A stretch of 64,000 nucleotides of DNA. It comes from Anaeroplasma sp902783745 (GTDB lineage Bacteria > Bacillota_I > Bacilli_A > Acholeplasmatales > Anaeroplasmataceae). Each line of letters begins with the position of its first letter. The stretch's first letter is position 1. The position numbers and the translations under genes are program-made. Below the pieces are notes generated by a model. The model had not been told where the DNA came from. It made no database searches and was given only the letters and a program-made list of their open reading frames with translations. Shown in pieces: positions 36,578-44,283 of the stretch. The DNA is taken from positions 1-64,000 of the forward strand of contig CAMOKL010000002.1 of the NCBI GenBank assembly GCA_946617655.1. The letters are read 5' to 3'.

Positions 36578-36844
36578 ATAAAAACCACCTGCTTCTAATG
36601 AAGAATTTTTAATTTTGTATTATTTAAATAATACATATTATTCTATGAAATAAAAAAATGGGCACAAATCCCCACTCCAACATACCCCTAATATAAACAA
36701 ATACCCCTTATATGTATTAATAATATTATACTCAAAATAAATTATAAATTCTAGTGCTTAAGCACATTTAATAACAACTAACACTTAGATTAAATAATAA
36801 ATGCAAATCTAAGTAATATAAAAAAATGATGACTTTATCATAAC
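36578..36844 (-). promoter_or_regulatory. Upstream region of the helicase operon
   Basis: Read leftward, TTGTGC (36662-36667), a 16-bp spacer and TAGAAT (36640-36645) form a plausible promoter. A perfect 18-bp palindrome GTATTATTTAAATAATAC (36617-36634) lies just downstream. Further upstream, AGGGGTAT is repeated in tandem with a 19-bp period (36682-36694 and 36701-36713). Other inverted repeats are GTGCTTAAGCAC (36754-36765) and CTTAGATT...AATCTAAG (36785-36814). No coding frame. Confidence 0.4.
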
Positions 36845-37405
36845 TTAGATATTTAATTCCCATTCACTTTTTAAAATGCTATAAATTGAAGCATCTACAA
36901 CTCCTCTATTACTGTAGTCTGCTTTTCTTAAAGTTCCTTCATATTTAAGACCACACTTCTTCATAACATCTCCAGAATGGATATTATCTGGGTCATGCAT
37001 TGATTCTATTCTATTAGCGCCAACCTCATTAAATAAGAATGGTATTATTCCGTTGAATGCTTCAGATGTAATTCCTTTATGCCACCATTTACTTCCTATA
37101 CAATATCCTATATGTAGTATATTAAGTTTTTCATTCTTATCTACCACACTTATAGTACCAATTGGCTCATTAATTTCCTTTAATACTATTGCCCATTGAT
37201 AGAAGTTTTTATCATTATACTTATTTATCCAGTTTTTAAATACCATTTTTGTAGTCTCAACACTAGTATGTGTAGGCCATCTTAAGTATGTTGTAACTTT
37301 TGAATCAGATGTCCAGTTTTTAAATGCAAAATCACAATCATCAAGCGTTAGTTTTCTTAGTATTAATCTTTCAGTTTCTATTGTTTTTGTGCCCAAATGA
37401 TTCAT
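36845..37405 (-). CDS. GNAT N-acetyltransferase, RimJ/RimL type
   Basis: 186 residues. TIETERLILRKLTLDDCDFAF at the N-terminus, IGTISVVDKNEKLNILHIGYCIG, WWHKGITSEA (the acetyl-CoA-binding loop region) and RIESMHDPDNIHSGDVMKKCG are typical of RimJ/RimL-like acetyltransferases that modify protein N-termini or small molecules. ATG 37403-37405 is chosen because AGGAG is then 8 bases upstream. It begins the accessory block after the helicase operon; the substrate is unknown. Confidence 0.85.
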   Translation of the reverse strand: MNHLGTKTIETERLILRKLTLDDCDFAFKNWTSDSKVTTYLRWPTHTSVETTKMVFKNWINKYNDKNFYQWAIVLKEINEPIGTISVVDKNEKLNILHIGYCIGSKWWHKGITSEAFNGIIPFLFNEVGANRIESMHDPDNIHSGDVMKKCGLKYEGTLRKADYSNRGVVDASIYSILKSEWELNI

Positions 37406-37562
37406 AATCATTACTCCTATATTTTTATCATCCCTATACAAATGATATTGTAACATATTTTAATTCACTATTATAGAATTGATTCAAACTTCTATTTCAA
37501 AAAAAAATATTTCAAGTAATCAAAATAGCTCATATAACTTTCATCACTTTAGATGATTGTTA

Positions 37563-37700
37563 TTAAACAAATATGATTGCATTCCTTGTTAAATTAGGAA
37601 TAATAACACATACATATGAGGAAACTATTTTACCATCTTCTTCATATACAATAATATAGTGATTCTTATCGTTAAAAATTTCTTCCCATAAAAAAATACC
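37563..37700 (-). pseudogene. GNAT acetyltransferase fragment
   Basis: Read leftward, one frame encodes LWEEIFNDKNHYIIVYEEDG, then KIVSSYVCVIIPNLTRN and a stop. This matches the middle of a common Bacillota GNAT family (typically EEDGKIVSSCVCVIIPNLT). Only about 45 codons remain, without the acetyl-CoA loop or a start. Its upstream edge coincides with the inverted-repeat element at 37696-37801, suggesting truncation by that element or by a deletion. Confidence 0.65.
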
Positions 37701-37801
37701 TCCAAAGTAGACTTACAATAATCTTGGAGGTATCGCGAATCCCCTAGGGGATTGTTATCCTTTTCTCTTTTAATTATTTTATTTGTCTACTTTGGAGATA
37801 T
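37696..37801. mobile_element. MITE-like element with 17-bp terminal inverted repeats
   Basis: Left end ATACCTCCAAAGTAGAC (37696-37712) and the reverse complement of the right end (37785-37801) match at 16 of 17 bases. Between them lie a second hairpin, TACCTCCAA/TTGGAGGTA, and the palindrome AATCCCCTAGGGGATT (37739-37754). No coding capacity. The size and structure fit a miniature inverted-repeat element; the donor transposase is not in the window. Confidence 0.5.
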
Positions 37802-37852
37802 CATATCAATTTTTATGACGCTTTAATTATCTGTTCTATTTTAGTGGAGCCA

Positions 37853-37887
37853 TCCTAAAGATAACAAACATACCATCTCGACATGAG
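37853..37887 (-). repeat. Direct repeat copy 1 (RlmCD-tail-like)
   Basis: 35 bp, 30 of 35 identical to 40188-40222 in the same orientation. Read leftward it encodes HVEMVCLLSLG and runs on to WLH and a stop. This resembles the C-terminal HVE-V-L tail of RlmCD/TrmA-family methyltransferases. A TGA three codons before the repeat shows that nothing longer survives. Confidence 0.65.
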
Positions 37888-37952
37888 AATGTCATTCGCG
37901 GTTTTTTTCTTTAAAATAAGTCGAGTTAAATAGCGTTTTGCTTTTTTTATAT

Positions 37953-38351
37953 TTAATTAAAACCATATTTTAGTAATTCTTTAATCGTAAAACCTAATTC
38001 ATCTATATCATATCCATTTTCAATTAATATTTTTTTTACTAATTTTTCATCGAAGCGATCATCAGGACCCCATGACCCTTTCCATATTTCAAAGCATATT
38101 TCCTCTAAAAGATTCATGATTTTTTTATTATGTTTCATCCATTTTTTAACTAAAGCTATTTTATTTTCTCTTTCTTTCCTTTCGTCTTTAGTTAATCTTT
38201 TAAATTTATAAGCTTTAAAAGCACCTTCAATCGTTTTATATCCATAACCTTGGGCATCATCTAAAACTTCACCAGTTTCAGAATCAACTATGATAAATCT
38301 AGGATTATTATTTATAATAACTTTCTCACTCTTTAGCTTTTTTCCTTCCAT
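37953..38351 (-). CDS. Small protein of unknown function
   Basis: 132 residues, basic, unrecognised. The N-terminal third is beta-like (FIIVDSETGEVLDDAQGYGYK), the rest helical and Lys-rich (LTKDERKERENKIALVKKW). A strong CGAGGAG site precedes its ATG and overlaps the last codons of the truncated phosphatase, suggesting the two became neighbours when the phosphatase gene was cut. Part of the accessory cassette with Nudix and KilA-N genes; probably not essential. Confidence 0.6.
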   Translation of the reverse strand: MEGKKLKSEKVIINNNPRFIIVDSETGEVLDDAQGYGYKTIEGAFKAYKFKRLTKDERKERENKIALVKKWMKHNKKIMNLLEEICFEIWKGSWGPDDRFDEKLVKKILIENGYDIDELGFTIKELLKYGFN

Positions 38352-38356
38352 ATTAT

Positions 38357-38569
38357 TTATATTTCTCCTCGTATTAATATTCTTCTTTCTTTTGGTAATG
38401 ATTTTATGAATTCATATAATTTTAATGATTCACTACCTCTATCGAATAAATCGCCACAAATAATTAATATATGTTCTTCATTATTTAAATCAAAACCTGT
38501 TTTATTCAATTCTTTAATAAATGGTGTATAAAAGCTATGTATATCACTAGCCACAAAATATTTTTTCAT
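38357..38569 (-). pseudogene. Truncated metallophosphoesterase (N-terminal fragment)
   Basis: 70 codons. ATG 38567-38569 overlaps the Nudix gene's TGA stop (ATGA). The fragment has the first metal-binding motifs of PPP-type phosphatases, SDIHSFYTP and CGDLFDRGSE, and reaches ILIRG, where GNHE should follow. Instead it reads EI and stops. Everything after motif II, including the catalytic His and the remaining metal ligands, is missing, so it cannot be an active phosphatase. Intact relatives are around 200 or more residues. Confidence 0.75.
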
Positions 38570-39249
38570 TTTAATACCACATTCCATATATCATCTTTAA
38601 CAACATATTGGAATTCACTTAATTCATTTGAATTCATTACTTTTAATAATTCTTCAAAATCATCAACTGTTTTTATTTTAGATAGATCTTTGTATTCTAC
38701 CCATTCCATTTTTCCTTCATTTGAAGATTGTAATTCTCCTTCAAATTCATTTGTCTTATATAAGAAAACAACGTATCTACCATATTTAATTGGAAATTGT
38801 TTAACACCTACCAAAACTGGATTTTTAATGTCTAAACCTGTTTCTTCTTTCATTTCTCTTATAACTGCATCAACAAAAGATTCATCTTTTTCAACGTGAC
38901 CTCCAGGAAGTGTGTAACCATGCCAATCCTTTTTTATTCTATTTTGAAGCAATATTTTATTTCCATCTTCAACTAAACATAAAACTGTAAGTTCTACTCT
39001 TTCAGTTCTATCTTCTGAAATTACTTTCGTACCCATATTTTTTGCTAAATTATCAAATAATTCATTTAACTCTAAATCGAATTTTTGAATTAATAATTGA
39101 AGCTTATCATAGCTTATATCATTGACTCCCTTTTCTATTTTATTAATTGTAGATTTAGAAGTATAACCTAATTCTTTGGCAAATTCTTCTTGGCTCATCC
39201 CTTGTTCTAATCTAATTTCTTTAATTTTTTCTCCAAGCTTATTACTCAT
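38566..39249 (-). CDS. XRE-type HTH fused to a Nudix hydrolase
   Basis: 227 residues. Residues 1-65 form an XRE/Cro HTH (LGEKIKEIRLEQGMSQEEFA, then STINKIEKG). Residues about 85-215 are a Nudix domain with a complete box, GGHVEKDESF...REMKEETG. Nudix enzymes hydrolyse nucleoside diphosphate derivatives; with the HTH it may be a ligand-sensing regulator, like other HTH-Nudix proteins. Start chosen at ATG 39247-39249, overlapping the end of the KilA-N gene by 8 bp, with GAGAG upstream; translationally coupled. Confidence 0.87.
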   Translation of the reverse strand: MSNKLGEKIKEIRLEQGMSQEEFAKELGYTSKSTINKIEKGVNDISYDKLQLLIQKFDLELNELFDNLAKNMGTKVISEDRTERVELTVLCLVEDGNKILLQNRIKKDWHGYTLPGGHVEKDESFVDAVIREMKEETGLDIKNPVLVGVKQFPIKYGRYVVFLYKTNEFEGELQSSNEGKMEWVEYKDLSKIKTVDDFEELLKVMNSNELSEFQYVVKDDIWNVVLK

Positions 39250-40060
39250 TTTTACTCTCAATCACTTTCACATTATTTTTATTAAATAATTCTTTTTCTC
39301 TATTCGCTTCTTTATTCAATACTATTAATCTTTCTTTTTGATTAATTCCATCTCTTATTAATAATGAATTATGATATTCAAGATTAGAAAGAATTGCTAA
39401 TTCTATAGTTGAAGCATAATCTCTAATATTTCCTTTCTTATCAGGATTGTTATCCTTCCATTCTTTTGCTCTCATACCAAAAAGTGCAACATTTAGCATA
39501 TCAGCCTCACTTGCATATATAAAAGATTTTTGAGCATCTGTTAATTCAATTGGGATTAAATATGTTTTGATAGCATCTGTATGAATAAGATAATTAATCT
39601 TAGTTAATAATCTTTTACCTTGCCATTCAAGTTGTTCACTTTCTTCTATTTTTAATCTTTGGAATTCTTTAATAATATATAGCTTAACTTCAGGTGAAAT
39701 CCAGCTTGCGAATTCAAGAGCTATATCTCTATGAGCGAATGTGCCACCATTTTTTCCAGATTTGACTCTAATACCAATAGCATTTGTTAGTTCAATCCAT
39801 TTTTTTGGTGAAATTGTAAAAGCATTTTCTCCTGGTTTACTCTTAAACCCCTCGAAATCGGTGGGTTTAAAATTAGGATTATTAATTTGTTCCCATAATT
39901 TCAAATACTCCAACGTATCTACTTTTCGCATCCAATTTGCAATTACCGGATTTGTTTCACCATCAGTTTTAAATCTTGCAATATCAGTTAATGAAACGTA
40001 ATCATCGTCATTAATTCCTGTTATATTAATTATTTTATCTTTAACTACTATATTCTTCAC
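39242..40060 (-). CDS. KilA-N domain protein
   Basis: 272 residues. The N-terminal half is a KilA-N DNA-binding domain: DDDYVSLTDIARFK, NPVIANWMRK, TLEYLKLWEQ, then a WIELTNAIGIRVKSGKNGGT-type core and AHRDIALEFASWISPEVKLYIIKEFQRLK. The C-terminal half is helical. KilA-N proteins are typical of phages and mobile islands. The start is the GTG at 40058-40060, 8 bases after AGGTGG; an in-frame GTG at 40072 lies within that site. First gene of the Nudix cassette, with its own promoter. Confidence 0.87.
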   Translation of the reverse strand: MKNIVVKDKIINITGINDDDYVSLTDIARFKTDGETNPVIANWMRKVDTLEYLKLWEQINNPNFKPTDFEGFKSKPGENAFTISPKKWIELTNAIGIRVKSGKNGGTFAHRDIALEFASWISPEVKLYIIKEFQRLKIEESEQLEWQGKRLLTKINYLIHTDAIKTYLIPIELTDAQKSFIYASEADMLNVALFGMRAKEWKDNNPDKKGNIRDYASTIELAILSNLEYHNSLLIRDGINQKERLIVLNKEANREKELFNKNNVKVIESKNE

Positions 40061-40084
40061 TTTTATTACCACCTTTATAATTTA

Positions 40085-40113
40085 ATTATACAATATTGTA
40101 GATTAATAATCAA
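40085..40113 (-). promoter_or_regulatory. Promoter of the KilA-N cassette with palindrome
   Basis: Read leftward: TTGATT (40108-40113), a 17-bp spacer and TATAAT (40085-40090). A perfect palindrome TACAATATTGTA (40089-40100) overlaps the -10, a natural site for autoregulation by one of the DNA-binding products. Confidence 0.75.
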
Positions 40114-40187
40114 CGTATTTTTAAATTTAAAACTATAGGAAATAATAAATAACCTATAGTCTTACATAACAATTATTTGTGAAGCAC

Positions 40188-40222
40188 TCCTAAAGATAAC
40201 GAACATACCGTTTCAACGTGAG
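40188..40222 (-). repeat. Direct repeat copy 2 (RlmCD-tail-like)
   Basis: Second copy of the 35-bp repeat, encoding HVETVCSLSLG and then VLHK and a stop when read leftward. The two copies enclose 37888-40187, which holds the small unknown gene, the phosphatase fragment, the HTH-Nudix gene and the KilA-N gene. Confidence 0.65.
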
Positions 40223-40239
40223 CGCAGTTAATATAATTA

Positions 40240-40266
40240 TTGATAAAGCCCTATTTTTTAGGGTTG
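40240..40266 (-). terminator. Weak terminator after the YoaP-like gene
   Basis: Read leftward: CCCTA/TAGGG stem with an A-rich loop, followed by CTTTAT. Short stem and short T run. Confidence 0.35.
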
Positions 40267-40288
40267 CAACAACTTATATGCTGATATA

Positions 40289-41041
40289 TTATTTTAAAGT
40301 ATTGTGCAATTTTAAAAATTTTGTATCATTCATTTGCTCGTTAGTGATATATTTACCATCTTTAAATAATGCGTATGTTGTAATAGGTGTAGGAGCATTT
40401 TGTGCTTCTTCCTTACTAATTATATGAACTGCTTTAAATGGAATATTATTGTCTTTTGCTGTTTGTTCTACAATTGGAACATATTTTCCATTGAACGGGC
40501 ATTGACTTGTATAGTATAAAACATAGCCTGATTCTTCAATATGTGGGTGTTTTGCACATTCTTTAAACATTGGTTTTGATGCATTCTTATCAAATGGAAA
40601 GTACCATAACTGTATTCCATTATCAGCTTCATCTGCTACTTCAAAACCTTTATATGCTAAAAATTTGGGATCAGCTAAAAATGGTAATTTCTTTTTGCTA
40701 GATAAAATACATAATCCAATCTTTCCTTTTGACTTAGAATCTTTAATGCAAGCATCTAATAAATCATTTGAATAGCCATGACCTTTAAATGATCCTGATA
40801 CCCATAAACAATCTATGTACATATAACCATTTGCATCTATTGGATTCCAAGCATTTTCTGCTGGTATATATTCTATAAAGCATTTACCTCTTTCAACTGA
40901 TTTTAAAAATACTAATCCATCATCAAATCTATCTTTTAACCAATTCTTTTTCGATGAAACTTGAATATCATTATTATTAGATATTGCACAACAAATATGT
41001 TCTTTTTCTAAATTTTCTTTTGTTACATGAATATACTCCAT
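40289..41041 (-). CDS. GNAT acetyltransferase with YoaP-type C-terminal domain
   Basis: 250 residues. The N-terminal half is a GNAT fold (YMYIDCLWVSGSFKGHGYS, where GSFKGHGYS is the acetyl-CoA loop; then DLLDACIKDSKSKGKIGLCI). The C-terminal half (from about 150) matches the YoaP-like domain with YTSQCPFNGKYVPIVEQTAK, thioredoxin-like in look. B. subtilis YoaP has this same architecture; the substrate is unknown. AGGAG precedes the ATG. Located between the direct repeat and the rlmD-like gene. Confidence 0.8.
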   Translation of the reverse strand: MEYIHVTKENLEKEHICCAISNNNDIQVSSKKNWLKDRFDDGLVFLKSVERGKCFIEYIPAENAWNPIDANGYMYIDCLWVSGSFKGHGYSNDLLDACIKDSKSKGKIGLCILSSKKKLPFLADPKFLAYKGFEVADEADNGIQLWYFPFDKNASKPMFKECAKHPHIEESGYVLYYTSQCPFNGKYVPIVEQTAKDNNIPFKAVHIISKEEAQNAPTPITTYALFKDGKYITNEQMNDTKFLKLHNTLK

Positions 41042-41377
41042 ACTTATACTCCTTAATTAATCTTTCAAACATCCAATCGGAATAACTAAAACTCCATCTT
41101 ACTTCAATAAAACTTAACACATTTGAGGACAATCATTTAACACATTTGAACATTTTAATTATTTTGTTTTTGGCTGATATGATCTTATGCTCAATATAGT
41201 TGTAACTATAAAAATAGAGTTTTAGTGCTGACAAGTGCCTAAAATATGTTTCCTAAGACATCTCGTTTTTTAGTTACAACCTTAAATTGACACTACTTAA
41301 ATGCTGACAAACTTTAAATATCAGCTTAAGCCAATTAGACTCTAACTCTTCAAAATATGGTAAAAATGCTTTATTTA
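41042..41377. other. 336-bp gene-free stretch with degenerate repeats
   Basis: No coding frame. TTAACACATTTGA occurs twice with a 23-bp period (41114-41126, 41137-41149). TGCTGACAA occurs twice (41226-41234, 41302-41310). GTTGTAACTA (41199-41208) and its exact reverse complement (41271-41280) bound 82 bp. These look like worn insertion-sequence or MITE ends; no transposase remains. Confidence 0.45.
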
Positions 41378-42691
41378 CTAGTTTTTACGTGTAATTAATG
41401 CGATACTTTCAATATGAAGAGTTCTAGGGAACATATCTACACCTTCTATTGAATCAATTGTATAACCATTTTCACTAAACTGATATAAATCTCTTTTTAA
41501 ACTTTCAGGGCCGCATGAAATATAAATAACTTTTCTTGCACCCAAATACTTAATCGCGTTTATAAAAGCTTTTGTTGAGCCTTCTCTTGGTGGATCCATT
41601 ATAACAACATCAACATGACTTCTAACCTTTGCAAGCTTAGTAATATAATTTGTTGCATCATCCGCAATAAATGTAATGTTATTAATATTATTAATCTTTT
41701 GGTTAACTATTGCATCTTTTATTGCGTTTTTATTTAATTCAACACCATATACATGTTTTGCAAATTCTGATGCAAAAATAGAAATTGTACCAACTCCACA
41801 ATATGCATCTATTACGATATCATTTTTAGTAATACCTGAATTTTCTAAGGCTTTTTTATATAATATTTCCATACCCTTAGTATTTACTTGGAAAAATGAT
41901 TGAGGAGAGATTTTAAATTTATATTTAGAAACTTTCTCATAAATAAATCCAGGCCCATATAAAATTCTTTCTTTATCTCCAAGTACTATGGATGTATCTC
42001 TAGTATTAATATTTTGTACAATTGTTGTAATTCCAAGATTTGCTTTTTTAATATCAGTTACAACATTATTTCTTCCAGGGAAATTTTCTCCATTTGTAAC
42101 GAATGTAAGCATTAATTCATTAGAATTAAAACCATATCTTATATATACATGTCTTAAAACACCACTTCTTGTTTTCTCATCATAAATTTGGATTTTATTT
42201 TTAGTTAGAATCTTATTTAATTGTAAGATAACTTCATTAGTTTTTTTAGCTTGTAATATATTATTGTTTGAAGCAATTATATTATGTGAATATTCTTCAT
42301 ATAATCCGCATGTAATTTTCTTTTGTTTAGATAATTTATATGTCATTATAGATTTATTTCTATAATTCATATAATCGTTCATTGGTGTTAATTTAATACC
42401 ACCTTTAATTCTAAAAGGTTTAAATAATTCATTTAAATAATCTATCTTAAGCTTTTGTTCATATTCATATGTAACATGTTGGAAATTACAACCACCACAT
42501 TCATCAGTATGATAATCAATTCGATATGGACTAGGTTTTAATACTGCCTTTAATTCAGGATATTTCTTTGAAGTATCAACACTAATATCCTCACCATCTA
42601 TTACATTATGAATGAGATATGTTTTATTATTAATTTCAACCTTTGTATCAGGTATATATCCAACTCTTATATCCTTAAATATTAGGTCCAT
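41378..42691 (-). CDS. RlmD/RlmCD-type 23S rRNA (uracil-5-)-methyltransferase
   Basis: 437 residues of the TrmA/RlmD family, which methylates uracil C5 using SAM. SAM-binding DAYCGVGTISIFA and VIMDPPREGS, and catalytic Cys393 in YISCGPESLKRDL, are intact; the C-terminus reads VDMFPRTLHIESIALI. The N-terminal Fe-S region keeps only CGGC (Cys65, Cys68). The Cys expected six residues earlier is Asp59, and I see no fourth Cys at the usual place, so the [4Fe-4S] cluster may be absent. Which 23S uracil is modified cannot be decided. Confidence 0.88.
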   Translation of the reverse strand: MDLIFKDIRVGYIPDTKVEINNKTYLIHNVIDGEDISVDTSKKYPELKAVLKPSPYRIDYHTDECGGCNFQHVTYEYEQKLKIDYLNELFKPFRIKGGIKLTPMNDYMNYRNKSIMTYKLSKQKKITCGLYEEYSHNIIASNNNILQAKKTNEVILQLNKILTKNKIQIYDEKTRSGVLRHVYIRYGFNSNELMLTFVTNGENFPGRNNVVTDIKKANLGITTIVQNINTRDTSIVLGDKERILYGPGFIYEKVSKYKFKISPQSFFQVNTKGMEILYKKALENSGITKNDIVIDAYCGVGTISIFASEFAKHVYGVELNKNAIKDAIVNQKINNINNITFIADDATNYITKLAKVRSHVDVVIMDPPREGSTKAFINAIKYLGARKVIYISCGPESLKRDLYQFSENGYTIDSIEGVDMFPRTLHIESIALITRKN

Positions 42692-42704
42692 AAAAAGCTC
42701 CTTT

Positions 42705-44261
42705 TTATAAAATCTTTAATGTGAAATCTTCAGCATTAATTTCTCTTGTAATTAAATCACTATAAAAATCAGGTTCATGTGAAACTAAAATAACTGTTCC
42801 TTTAAAATTTTTTATCGCATCATGAAGCGATTCTTTTGCATATACATCTAGATGGTTTGTTGGTTCATCTAGGATTAATGTATTACACTTTTGAAGCATT
42901 ATTTTACATAATCTAACCTTTGCAGCCTCACCACCAGATAAAACTAACATTTTTGATTCAATTTTTTCTTTTGTAAGTCCACAAGCTGCTAAAGCGGCTC
43001 TAACCTCAGCATTAGTCATAGATGGATACATATTCCAAACCTCTTCTAATGCTGTATTTTTAGAAGAAGCCTCTTCTTCTTGCATAAAATATCCATAATG
43101 AATATTATAATCTAATGCAACATTACCACTGATTGGCTTTATTAATCCAAGCATAGTTTTTAAAAGAGTAGATTTACCAATACCATTTGCACCACGTATT
43201 GCAACTCTTTCGCCTCTTTCAATTACTAAATTAATTGGTTTAGATAAAGGTTCATTATATCCACAAACTAAATTATCACAAGATACAACAAATTTACCTG
43301 AAGCACCACATTCTTGGAATTTAAATGTAGGCTTGATAACTTCTTTTGCTTTATCTATAATTTCCATTTTATCTAATCTTCTTTGTCTAGATTTAGCTAA
43401 ATCTGTTGTTGCAACTCTCGCCTTATTCTTATTAATGAATTCCTTCATTGCTTTTATTTCTTTTTGTTGACGTTCATATGCAACATTTTGATTTCTTTTT
43501 TCAATTTCATACATTCTCATATAGTCATCATAATTTCCTGTATATCTAGTAAATGATGCATCTTCCATATGATAAATCACATTAACAACTGAATTTAAGA
43601 AAGGAACATCATGTGATACTAATAAGAATGCATTTTCATAATTAACTAAGAAATTCTTTAACCATTCAATTTGTTCAAAATCCAAGAAGTTTGTTGGTTC
43701 ATCTAGGATTAAAATTGTTGGTTGTTGTAAAATTAGTTTTGTTAATAAAACCTTACTTCTTTGTCCACCTGATAGCATAGTAACATCTCTATCAAGTCCA
43801 ATATCACCTAATCCTAATCCATTTGCAGTATCTTCAATTCTACTATCTAAATCATAGAATCCAGATGCTTCTAAAGTAGATTGTATTTCACCTGTTTGTT
43901 CAAGTAAATCATTCATTTCATCTTCAGTTGCAGTAGCCATCTTTTCATACATTTCATTCATTTGCTTTTCTAATTCAAAATCATGACTAAATGCTTCTCT
44001 TAAAACTTCTCTTATAGTTTTTCCTTTTGATAGTGTAGTATATTGATCTAAATATCCTGTTGTAATATTTTTTTGCCATTCAATTTTACCATCATCAGGT
44101 GTAAGTTCACCTGTAATCATTTTAATAAATGTCGATTTACCTTCACCATTTAAACCTATCAAGCCTATATGCTCACCCTTATTCATAACGAATGATGCAT
44201 CTTCTAATATGTCTCTATTTCCAAATGAAAATGAAACATGCTCACATTTTAAAACACTCAT
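42705..44261 (-). CDS. ABC-F family ATPase
   Basis: 518 residues, two nucleotide-binding domains and no membrane segments. Walker A GLNGEGKST and GANGIGKST, signatures LSGGQRSKVLL and LSGGEAAKVRL, Walker B ILILDEPTNFLD and TLILDEPTNHLD, and the charged interdomain linker (about residues 240-300) define ABC-F. Members act on ribosomes, either as translation factors or in antibiotic protection; the layout is closest to YbiT-like housekeeping factors, a tentative placement. It lies 13 bp before the rlmD-like gene and likely shares its transcript. Confidence 0.9.
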   Translation of the reverse strand: MSVLKCEHVSFSFGNRDILEDASFVMNKGEHIGLIGLNGEGKSTFIKMITGELTPDDGKIEWQKNITTGYLDQYTTLSKGKTIREVLREAFSHDFELEKQMNEMYEKMATATEDEMNDLLEQTGEIQSTLEASGFYDLDSRIEDTANGLGLGDIGLDRDVTMLSGGQRSKVLLTKLILQQPTILILDEPTNFLDFEQIEWLKNFLVNYENAFLLVSHDVPFLNSVVNVIYHMEDASFTRYTGNYDDYMRMYEIEKRNQNVAYERQQKEIKAMKEFINKNKARVATTDLAKSRQRRLDKMEIIDKAKEVIKPTFKFQECGASGKFVVSCDNLVCGYNEPLSKPINLVIERGERVAIRGANGIGKSTLLKTMLGLIKPISGNVALDYNIHYGYFMQEEEASSKNTALEEVWNMYPSMTNAEVRAALAACGLTKEKIESKMLVLSGGEAAKVRLCKIMLQKCNTLILDEPTNHLDVYAKESLHDAIKNFKGTVILVSHEPDFYSDLITREINAEDFTLKIL

Positions 44262-44283
44262 AATTCACCTACAAAATTTATTT

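Larger units (their letters stand above)
37406..37952. other. 547-bp gene-free stretch with remnants
   Basis: No intact gene. It contains a GNAT pseudogene (37563-37700), a 106-bp element bounded by inverted repeats (37696-37801) and one copy of a 35-bp direct repeat (37853-37887), all listed separately. The remainder is AT-rich without evident signals. It reads as a graveyard of past insertions. Confidence 0.7.

Noticed and set aside
30019..38568. Possible Mycoplasma-type code (TGA = Trp) because of the AT-rich genome
   Set aside because: TGA serves as stop at 30019-30021 and 38566-38568, each coupled to the next gene's start signals, and Trp codons in conserved motifs are TGG.
40218..40427. 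69-codon rightward frame opposite the YoaP-like gene end
   Set aside because: It overlaps the 3' end of a well-supported gene and the weak terminator, with no ribosome-binding site or recognisable product.
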